This document shows, piece after piece, positions 54,186 to 62,034 of a stretch of DNA of 64,000 bases. Each line of letters opens with the position of its first letter. Position 1 is the stretch's first letter. The position numbers and the translations under genes are program-made. The DNA comes from Deltaproteobacteria bacterium (GTDB lineage Bacteria > Desulfobacterota > Desulfobacteria > Desulfobacterales > Desulfobacteraceae), in assembly GCA_013151635.1 (NCBI GenBank), contig JAADHV010000067.1, positions 1-64,000 of the forward strand, given 5' to 3'. The notes below the pieces were generated by a model. That model made no database searches. It was not told where the DNA came from and saw only the letters and a list, made by a program, of their open reading frames with translations.

Positions 54186-55094
54186 ATGAATCAGACAATT
54201 TTTGCGGATTTACATAACCATACTAGAGCATCTGATGGCGATTTCACCCCGGGGCAACTGGTTGAAAATATAAAAAATCTCGGGATAAAGGCAGTTGCCG
54301 TCACAGACCATGATACCTTAAACGCCTTGAAGGATGCTGTTAATGCAGGAAAGAAATATAATATTGAGGTGATTTGCGGTGTAGAAGTTTCAATCAGGTT
54401 TAAACGCCCTTATTTTACAGGAACAATGCATCTCCTATGCTATTTTAAAGAAGAAAGGCTCCTTGATGATCAATTCGTAAAAGGATTTAATAAAGTCCTG
54501 GCACAGGGACGCGGAGAAAAACTTGTAAGGGCAAGAGTTGATGAAATCAATAAATTTTTCGGGCCTGAAACTGATAATGCCTTATTAAAAAGAGAACTTG
54601 AATTTAAAGATATCGCGGCGTTAAGCAATAATGCTACAAGACGTCACTTTGCCATTGCACTGGAGCAATCCTTCGGGATCTATGATGCTGATACCATTAA
54701 TTCAATCATTGGAAATAACAGCCCGGCTTATCTTCCCTCCGGGGTCAGGTTGGAAACCGTGGTTGAATTTATCCGGAAGAACCATATCCTTGCTGTCCTT
54801 GCCCACCCGGCAGCCGGCTCTTTTCCAGGCAAAGGACATTATAAGGAAGTCCTGCCTTCAATTAAAATCGTTGAAAGAATTTTTCCGGAGTTTATTGAGG
54901 CGGGGATTAAGGGGCTTGAGGTTTATTACCCTGGACATATCAGGGAACACAGGGAGCTTATGAAATCCTGGGCCCAAAAACATCATCTTTTAATTACAGG
55001 CGGATCGGATTGCCATGATGGAATAGAACGCCCGGCAGGGGTGGAAGGTATTTTAGAACCCGAATATAAACTGTTTAAGGCGCAATTGGCATGA
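54186..55094 (+). CDS. PHP-domain phosphoesterase
   Basis: 302 residues from MNQTIFADLHNHTRASDGDF, preceded by AAGGGAAACG. Metal-binding motifs of the PHP fold are present: DLHNHTRASDG, VTDHDTLN, the GVEVS motif, LAHPAAG and GGSDCHDG at the C-terminus. These fit the YciV/TrpH (RNase AM, 3',5'-nucleoside bisphosphate phosphatase) group. An insertion of about 80 residues (90-170) sits between the first motifs. It overlaps the next gene by 4 nt (ATGA). Confidence 0.88.
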   Translation: MNQTIFADLHNHTRASDGDFTPGQLVENIKNLGIKAVAVTDHDTLNALKDAVNAGKKYNIEVICGVEVSIRFKRPYFTGTMHLLCYFKEERLLDDQFVKGFNKVLAQGRGEKLVRARVDEINKFFGPETDNALLKRELEFKDIAALSNNATRRHFAIALEQSFGIYDADTINSIIGNNSPAYLPSGVRLETVVEFIRKNHILAVLAHPAAGSFPGKGHYKEVLPSIKIVERIFPEFIEAGIKGLEVYYPGHIREHRELMKSWAQKHHLLITGGSDCHDGIERPAGVEGILEPEYKLFKAQLA

Positions 55095-55543
55095 GAATAA
55101 AAGAAAGAGAGATTAAAGATAGAAAAGATGTTGAGAAGATTTTGCGGGAAAGCCGGGTCTGCCGCCTGGCAATGGTGGATGGAGATAAACCCTATGTCGT
55201 CCCGTTGAATTTTGGATATAAGGACGGCTTTCTTTTTTTTCACAGTGCCAAAGAAGGACGAAAGATCGATCTGATTAAAAAAAACCCCAATGTCTGTTTT
55301 GAGGTTGATAAGCTTATAAGACTGAAAAAGGCGAAATGCGCCTGCGACTTTGGCATTGAATATAAAAGCGTTATAGGATCAGGCACGGCAGAGTTTCTTG
55401 ATGATTTAGAAGAAAAGATAGAAGGCCTGAATGCAATTATGTCCCAGTATTCAGGAAGACAATTTGAGTATACCAATAAGATGCTTGAAAAAACCATTGT
55501 GATAAAAGTTACCATTGACACGATGACGGGAAAACAATCTTGA
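55091..55543 (+). CDS. Pyridoxamine 5'-phosphate oxidase-fold protein (NimA-like)
   Basis: 150 residues with the split-barrel flavin fold: CRLAMVDGDKPYVVPLNFGYKDG, LFFHSAKEGRKIDLIKKNPNVCFEVD and the SVIGSGTAEFLDDLEEKIEGLNAIM segment typical of PNPOx-like/NimA proteins. It probably binds FMN or heme, with unknown substrate. It overlaps the PHP gene by 4 nt at the start and the next kinase gene by 4 nt (TTGA) at its end. Confidence 0.85.
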   Translation: MRIKEREIKDRKDVEKILRESRVCRLAMVDGDKPYVVPLNFGYKDGFLFFHSAKEGRKIDLIKKNPNVCFEVDKLIRLKKAKCACDFGIEYKSVIGSGTAEFLDDLEEKIEGLNAIMSQYSGRQFEYTNKMLEKTIVIKVTIDTMTGKQS

Positions 55544-57651
55544 GAAATAAAATCGTGCATAATGATGAAACCAAAGGGAAAAAAGCAAAGATCAACTGGG
55601 AGCATCTGGATACTGTCAACCATATTATTATAAATTTCAGAAATACACAAAAGATGCTTAAAGATCTTCTGGATGCCATGCTTGATATTTTTAATTGTGA
55701 CAGGGCCTGGCTTGTACACCCGTGTGATCCTTGTGCGGATTTTTTTACCGTTAAAGTTGAAAGCACAAGGCCTGGATACCCGGGGCTTGGGGCATCAGAT
55801 AAAAAAATTCCAATGACGTTGGAAATGTCAGAATCAATGAAATCAGTTACCGGAGCGGATAAACCTGTTTTATATGATACAAAGAGCGGGTTTGGCATTC
55901 CGGACTGGATGGCAGATGAATATCAGATTAAATCTGCCATCAGGATGGCTGTTTATCCTAAATTTGACCAGGCATGGCTGCTTGGCATGCACAGGTGTAA
56001 AAGTGACCGGCCCTGGACAAATGAAGAAAAAATGTTGTTTAACTCCATTGGCAGGAGGCTGTCTGACGGGTTAAATGCCATTCTTTTAATCCGGGAGTTG
56101 AAAAAAGCCAATAAAACCTTGATGGAAAGCGAGGACAGCCTTGCAAAAATATTTCATTCAAGCCCCATGGGAATTGTTATTCTCAAGCCTGAGAAACTTG
56201 AAATTTTAAATGTTAACCAAAGCTTTTTAAATACCACGGGTTTTGATCAGGAACAGGTTTTGGGGAAAGATTTTTTGGGGGAAGATTTTTTTATTGTTCC
56301 GGAAACCATGATTATCCTTGCAGGTCTGAAGAAAAAAGGAGCATTCAGCCAGGTTGACATAAAATTTTATAATAAGCAGGGCCTGGTCAGGGACGGGCGG
56401 CTTTCCTCACAAAGAGTGAATATCAGCGGAAAGCAAAGGATCCAAATTACAATTGAAGATATCACGGATTATAAAAAAGTGGAAAAGGAAAAACTTGCTG
56501 CCCAGTGCCACGCAGCAGAGCAGGAAAAATATGCTTTGATCGGCCAGGTTGCAGGGAAAATGGCCCACGATTTTAATAATATTCTCGGGGCCATTATGGG
56601 GAATGCCGAACTCAGCCTTCTGGACTGTAAAGATCCTGAAGCAGCAAAGACATTTGAACTTATTCTTGACCAGACAAAAAAGGGCAGGAACCTGACAAAA
56701 AACCTTGTGGCCTTTGCAAGAGACCAGGAACCAAAGCAGGATTTTTTTAATATAAATGAGAAAATTTCCCTTGTGCTGAATCTTTTAAAAAAGGATCTTA
56801 AGGGAATTCATATCATAAGTTATTTTTCTGCGTCCATGCCGGAACTGCTGGCAGATCCGGGGATGATAGAAAATGCTCTTGTAAATATTTTCCACAATTC
56901 CATACATGCCATGGGGAATGAAGAAAACCCGGTATTAAAAATTTTGACATTAAGTGATGATGATAATATTTTAATTAAAATTGAGGATAACGGGTGCGGA
57001 ATTCCAAAAGAACACCAGAGGAGTGTTTATGCGCCGGCGTTTACATTAAAAAACAGCAAAGATGTCTTAAACGCATATGATAAGTCCGTCAAAGGAACGG
57101 GGTACGGGCTTTTTAACGTAAAAAAAATCATACAGAAACATAAAGGCAGGATTTGGTTTGAAAGCAAGGTGAACAAAGGAACAAAATTTTTCATAAGCCT
57201 TCCTGTGATAAAAAAAGATTTGACCAAAAAGGAAAAAACGGAACTTGAAAAGGCAATCCTGCACAAGGCAAAAAAAATACTTATTGTGGAAGATGAACAA
57301 TCCATTTCCGATGTCCAGTCTTTGATACTGGCAGATAAGCCCTTTTTCCATATTGTTGATGTGGCCCATAACGGGGATATGGCCATGGAATTTCTTAAAA
57401 CACACACCTATGATTTGATCAGCCTTGATTATCGCCTCCCGGGCGGTCTTAACGGGATGGATCTTTATAAGACTATCCGCAAAAAAGATACCAGGATACC
57501 CATAGTTTTTATTTCCGGCAATATCGAGTTTTTAGAATCAATTATTGCATTAAAAAAGAAGGATAAAAGGCTGGATCACCTGTCCAAGCCATGCCAGAAT
57601 AAAGAATATGTGGATTGTATCAACCACCTTTTTGGCAGTATTGAAATATAG
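55540..57651 (+). CDS. Hybrid sensor kinase (GAF-PAS-HisKA-HATPase-REC)
   Basis: 703 residues from a TTG that overlaps the PNPOx stop (TTGA); no in-frame ATG occurs for 38 codons. A GAF-like domain (about 20-190), a PAS domain (about 200-315, FHSSPMGIVILKPEKLEILNVNQSF), the phosphoacceptor box GKMAHDFNNILGAIMGNAELS, HATPase (NALVNIFHNSIHAMG, DNGCGI, GTGYGLFNVKKI) and a C-terminal REC (ILIVEDEQSISDVQ, acceptor D in LISLDYRLPGG) are all seen. There are no membrane helices, so the input is cytosolic. Confidence 0.9.
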   Translation: MRNKIVHNDETKGKKAKINWEHLDTVNHIIINFRNTQKMLKDLLDAMLDIFNCDRAWLVHPCDPCADFFTVKVESTRPGYPGLGASDKKIPMTLEMSESMKSVTGADKPVLYDTKSGFGIPDWMADEYQIKSAIRMAVYPKFDQAWLLGMHRCKSDRPWTNEEKMLFNSIGRRLSDGLNAILLIRELKKANKTLMESEDSLAKIFHSSPMGIVILKPEKLEILNVNQSFLNTTGFDQEQVLGKDFLGEDFFIVPETMIILAGLKKKGAFSQVDIKFYNKQGLVRDGRLSSQRVNISGKQRIQITIEDITDYKKVEKEKLAAQCHAAEQEKYALIGQVAGKMAHDFNNILGAIMGNAELSLLDCKDPEAAKTFELILDQTKKGRNLTKNLVAFARDQEPKQDFFNINEKISLVLNLLKKDLKGIHIISYFSASMPELLADPGMIENALVNIFHNSIHAMGNEENPVLKILTLSDDDNILIKIEDNGCGIPKEHQRSVYAPAFTLKNSKDVLNAYDKSVKGTGYGLFNVKKIIQKHKGRIWFESKVNKGTKFFISLPVIKKDLTKKEKTELEKAILHKAKKILIVEDEQSISDVQSLILADKPFFHIVDVAHNGDMAMEFLKTHTYDLISLDYRLPGGLNGMDLYKTIRKKDTRIPIVFISGNIEFLESIIALKKKDKRLDHLSKPCQNKEYVDCINHLFGSIEI

Positions 57652-57803
57652 TGCTTTATAATTTTCTTGAATATTGGGATAGTTTTTTTTATAGTAAATA
57701 AACAGCATCCGGCAAAGTGTTCAAAATTATTTCATGAATCAATAAAATTAAAATGCAGCGGTTTTTAAGCTTTTATCTTTTAACTTGAAAAAAAGTCCCT
57801 GCC

Positions 57804-59444
57804 ATGACCCATAAAATTTTAATTATTGAAGATAACCCGGTTGAAATGCAACTTGCCTGTAAAATGTTTGAGAAGATAAAAGAATATGAAATCTTCCAGG
57901 CAAAGGATGCATTCTTTGCAAGAGAATGTCTTAAAATGCATAAGATAGAAATTGTGTTATGCGATATCGGCCTTCCCGGGGAATCAGGGCTTGACCTGAC
58001 AAAATTTATCATTGGGGCATACGAGAATATCATTGTTATAATACTTTCGGCCAGTGATGACCTTCATACCAGTGAAAAGGCCATTGAAAACGGGGCTTTC
58101 AGCTATCTTGTCAAACCTGTAAAATCAAGCCAGCTCAGGATCAGCATTGCCAACGCCCTGAAAATCCGGGAATATCAAAAATTAATCAGGGACCAGCAGA
58201 CATCGCTTGAAGAAAAAATAAAATATCTTGAGCTGACAAAATCAGAACTTGAGAAGAGCGAAGAAGAATTTCGATCTATTTTTGAAAATATCCAGGAAGG
58301 GTTTTACAGGTCAAGCCTTGATGGAAAAATCATCATGGCCAACCCGGTTGCATTGAAAATAATGGGTTACACTTCTTTTGAAGAGGTAAAAGGGTTTGAG
58401 ACGACTGACTTTTATAAGCATCCTGAAGACCGGGATAAACTGCTTGAAAAAATAGATAAGTACGGGGCGGTATTGGCTTATGAAGTGGAAATTGTTAGAA
58501 AGGACGGTGACACTGCCACAATCCTTGTTAGCAGCCATAAGAGAAAAGATCATTCAGGAAAAGTGCTTGGACTTGAAGGGACAATTGTGGATATTACAGA
58601 TCGCAAACTGCTTGAGGCCGAGCTTGCCCAGGCCCAGAAACTTGAATCCATAGGACAGCTTGCAGCAGGTATTGCCCATGAGATCAATACGCCAATCCAG
58701 TATATAGGTGATAATCTTAATTTTGTTAAAGATGCATTTGAGGATTTGAATGAACTTGTTAAAAATTTTACAGGCTTTTTGGAAACCGCAAAAAAAGAAA
58801 GACCTGATAAGCTTTTAATTGAAGACATGGAATCAAACCTGGAAGATGCTGATTTTGAATTTCTTGCACAAGAAGTTCCTGTTGCAATCCTGCAATCCCT
58901 TGAAGGGGTTGAGCACGTCCGGAAAATTGTCAAATCCATGAAAGAGTTTGCCCACCCCGGCGGAGGGGAAAAAGTAATGGTCGATATCCATAAAGCCATT
59001 GAAAATACCGTGACCGTGGCAAAAAATGAGTGGAAATATGTTGCAGATCTTATTTTGGATTTTGATGATTCGTTACCAATGGTTTCCTGCAACCCGGGTG
59101 AAATAAACCAGGTGCTGCTGAACATGATCATTAATGCAAGTCATGCCATCGCTGATGTTTTAGACGATCGTCCCGAAGGAAAAGGCAAGATTATCATTGG
59201 AACAAAAAACAAAAAAAATAAAATAGAAATTTCAATAAGGGACACTGGTGCCGGGATCCGGAAAGAAGCCCGAAATAAAATATTTGATCCTTTTTTTACA
59301 ACAAAAAAGGTTGGAAAGGGGACAGGACAGGGCCTTGCCATTTCCTATTCCATTATTGTGGATAAGCATAAAGGTAAAATTTTTTTTCATACCGAGCCTG
59401 GAAAAGGAACAATATTTACGATCATCCTTCCAAAGAAAAATTAA
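57804..59444 (+). CDS. REC-PAS-histidine kinase
   Basis: 546 residues: receiver (1-120, D54 in CDIGLPGESG), a coiled linker, PAS (about 155-270, SIFENIQEGFYRSSLDGKIIMANPVAL), then a phosphoacceptor box GIAHEINTPIQYIGDNLNFV and HATPase (N box NMIINASHAIADVLD, G1 DTGAGI, G2 GTGQGLAISYSI). The kinase half closely resembles that of the broken gene at 60738 (shared FAHPG and HEIN-P motifs), so the two are paralogues. It lies 152 bp after the hybrid kinase and 18 bp before the HDOD gene. Confidence 0.9.
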   Translation: MTHKILIIEDNPVEMQLACKMFEKIKEYEIFQAKDAFFARECLKMHKIEIVLCDIGLPGESGLDLTKFIIGAYENIIVIILSASDDLHTSEKAIENGAFSYLVKPVKSSQLRISIANALKIREYQKLIRDQQTSLEEKIKYLELTKSELEKSEEEFRSIFENIQEGFYRSSLDGKIIMANPVALKIMGYTSFEEVKGFETTDFYKHPEDRDKLLEKIDKYGAVLAYEVEIVRKDGDTATILVSSHKRKDHSGKVLGLEGTIVDITDRKLLEAELAQAQKLESIGQLAAGIAHEINTPIQYIGDNLNFVKDAFEDLNELVKNFTGFLETAKKERPDKLLIEDMESNLEDADFEFLAQEVPVAILQSLEGVEHVRKIVKSMKEFAHPGGGEKVMVDIHKAIENTVTVAKNEWKYVADLILDFDDSLPMVSCNPGEINQVLLNMIINASHAIADVLDDRPEGKGKIIIGTKNKKNKIEISIRDTGAGIRKEARNKIFDPFFTTKKVGKGTGQGLAISYSIIVDKHKGKIFFHTEPGKGTIFTIILPKKN

Positions 59445-59462
59445 ATTTCAAGGGAACAGGAA

Positions 59463-60659
59463 ATGAAAAGACGGATTTTGTTTGTTGATGACGAGCCTAA
59501 TATTTTAAAGGGACTTCAAAGGAGCTTAAGGCCTTTGAGAAAGTACTGGGACATGACATTTGAAGAAGGTGGCAAAAATGCTCTCAAAGTCCTTGAAAAA
59601 GGAGCCTTTGATGTCATTGTATCAGATATGCGCATGCCTGATATGGACGGGCCAAGTCTTTTAAAAATTGTACACGATAAATATCCCACAATGGTGAGAA
59701 TTATCCTTTCAGGCCATTCTGACAGGGAAATGATAATGAAAACCGTAAAATCAGCCCACCAATACCTTTCAAAGCCATGTGAAAAAAAAGTATTGGTAAC
59801 AGCGATAACAAGGTCGTGTTCCCTGCGCGATCTTTTAAATCAAAAGGCATTGCAAAAATTGCTTGGAGGAATAGAAACCATGCCGAGTATTCCTTCTTTA
59901 TATGGCAGGATCATGAAGGAACTCAAATCAAAGGGTGCTTCCGCGTCAAGTGTTGGTGATATTATATCAAAGGACATGGGAATGACAGCTAAAGTGCTTC
60001 AATTGGTAAATTCATCGTTTTTCGGAATGCCAAGGCATATATCCAATACCGGGGAAGCCGTCGTCCTGCTTGGTATTGATGTTGTGAAAACCCTTGTTCT
60101 CGGGATAGAAGTATTTTCCAAATTCAGTAAAAAAACATTATCTGTTATTTCAGTGGAAAAAGTCCACGACCATTGTGTAAGGACGGGAATTATCGCTCAA
60201 AATATAGCCAGGGTGGAAAAAATGGATAAGGAAAAAGCAGATAATGCCATGATAGCTTCAATCCTTCACGATATAGGAAAATTGCTTCTGGTTGAATACT
60301 ATATTGATGATTATAAAGACGTCATTAAAATTATTCAGGAAAAAAGGATACCTCTTTTTGAAGCGGAAAGAGAAATTTTCGGTATCACCCATGCTGAAAC
60401 AGGAGCCTATATCCTGGGGCTCTGGGGATTACCGGAAAATATTGTTGAAGGTATTGCCTTTCATCATAATCCTTCAAAAAATATTGGCCGGGAATTAGAA
60501 CTCTGCGGGCTTGTGCATGTGGCGGAATTGATGGAGCACCATGAACAAAGCCAACCCGGGACCTGGAGTAAATTAAACGCCCTTGATAACGAATATGTTG
60601 AAAGACTTGGGTTGCAGGACAAAATACCATTATGGCGGGATTATATTCAAAGAAAATAA
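59463..60659 (+). CDS. Response regulator with HDOD output domain
   Basis: 398 residues: receiver (1-120, D55 in VSDMRMPDMDG) and an HDOD domain (about 135-330) with FGMPRHISNTGEAVVLLGIDVV and the HD motif SILHDIGKLLLVEYY. HDOD proteins mostly act in signal cascades through protein contacts, and most have lost the hydrolase site. The histidine-aspartate pair is retained here, so phosphodiesterase activity cannot be excluded. It follows the REC-PAS-kinase by 18 nt and is likely its output partner. Confidence 0.92.
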   Translation: MKRRILFVDDEPNILKGLQRSLRPLRKYWDMTFEEGGKNALKVLEKGAFDVIVSDMRMPDMDGPSLLKIVHDKYPTMVRIILSGHSDREMIMKTVKSAHQYLSKPCEKKVLVTAITRSCSLRDLLNQKALQKLLGGIETMPSIPSLYGRIMKELKSKGASASSVGDIISKDMGMTAKVLQLVNSSFFGMPRHISNTGEAVVLLGIDVVKTLVLGIEVFSKFSKKTLSVISVEKVHDHCVRTGIIAQNIARVEKMDKEKADNAMIASILHDIGKLLLVEYYIDDYKDVIKIIQEKRIPLFEAEREIFGITHAETGAYILGLWGLPENIVEGIAFHHNPSKNIGRELELCGLVHVAELMEHHEQSQPGTWSKLNALDNEYVERLGLQDKIPLWRDYIQRK

Positions 60660-60737
60660 TGCTTTATCTTAAAATGGCATCAAAAATGAATATCAAAGAT
60701 TCAAAGATCATATGAAAACGATTAACCGGGGTGATGC

Positions 60738-62013
60738 ATGAATATACTTGTTGCAGAAGATGACTATGTCTCAAGGTTATTGGTGAAAAAAGCAATAAAG
60801 AAAATCGGCCATGATGTCCTTGAAGCAGTAAATGGAAAACTTGCCTGGGATTTATTTTTAAAGCATGAACCTGACATGATTAATGATTATTTCCGACTGG
60901 ATGATGCCTGAAATGGATGGCATAGAGCTTTGCCGGAAAATAAGGGCTTCTGGGAAAAAAACATATTCATATATCATGCTCTTAACAGCAAAAGATAAGA
61001 CAAGTGACCTTGTGGAAGTGTTTGAAGCAGGAGCGGATGACTATATTATCAAACCATTTAAACCCGATGAATTACGGTCAAGGATCAATACCGGTGAAAG
61101 AATTGTAAAGCTTGAAAGCGAACATCATGAATTACAGCAAAAGTTGATCCGGAATAATAAAAAACTTGATCAGGCACTGGAAAATTTAAAGGCTACACAG
61201 TCCCAGATATTGCAATCGGAAAAAATGGCGTCAATCGGCCAGCTTTCGGCAGGGGTTGCCCATGAGATCAACAATCCCATAGGATTTATCGGAAGTAACC
61301 TGGACGCATTAAGTGATTACATGAAAGATCTTGATACGCTTATGGGCCATCACCGGAAACTTAGCAGGGTATTGGAAAAATCAGGCCCTGAGAATTTATC
61401 AGATGAAGTTAAAAACCAGATTAAAACCATAACAGAGTGTGAAAAAGATATTGAAATCGACTATCTTATGGAAGATATTCCTGAATTATTAAATGATTGT
61501 AAGGACGGAACAAAAAGGGTGGGGAGGATTGTCGGGGATTTAAAAAGTTTTGCTCATCCCGGAAATGACAAGCAAATGCTTTTTGATATCAATAAGGGTC
61601 TTGAATCCACCTTAAATGTTGTAAATAATGAAATCAAATATAAAGCCACGGTGACCAGGGATTTGGGGGAGATTCCCCTGGTAGAGGGTTTCCCTCAGAA
61701 ATTGAACCAGGTGTTCATGAATATACTTGTTAATGCAGCACAGGCCATTGAAGAAAAAGGCGAAATAAAAATTCAGACAAGAAAAGAAGGCAAAGATGTA
61801 AAAATTTTTATTTCTGATACCGGGTGCGGTATAAAAAAAGAGAATCTTTCAAAAATATTTGATCCTTTTTTTACAACCAAAGAAATCGGCAAAGGTACCG
61901 GTCTTGGAATGAATATTGCCTATAATATCATTAAAGATCATAAGGGAAAAATTGACGTAAAAAGCGTGCCGGGGAAGGGTACGACCTTTGAAATTACATT
62001 GCCGGGCAAATAG
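60738..62013 (+). pseudogene. REC-histidine kinase split by a 7-bp tandem duplication
   Basis: Starting at ATG 60738 (GGGGTGATGC upstream) the receiver reads MNILVAEDDYVSRLLVKKAI and on to KHEPDMI, then shifts frame and stops at 60909-60911 after 57 codons. A second frame opens at ATG 60883 (MIISDWMMPEMDG...) and runs 376 residues to 62013 through a receiver C-half, a phosphoacceptor box GVAHEINNPIGFIGSN and HATPase ([16 protein letters not shown]). The ATGATTA at 60876-60882 is repeated exactly at 60883-60889. Removing one copy restores HEPDMIISDWMMPEMDG and gives 422 residues with acceptor D51. The shortened kinase could start at 60883 but has no Shine-Dalgarno. Confidence 0.92.
60876..60889 (+). 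repeat. 7-bp tandem duplication causing the frameshift
   Basis: ATGATTA occurs twice in tandem (60876-60882 and 60883-60889) within the receiver part of the kinase gene. One copy gives the conserved DMIISDW reading; two copies shift the frame. Confidence 0.95.
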
Positions 62014-62034
62014 GGGAATAATGTTTTAAAAAAT

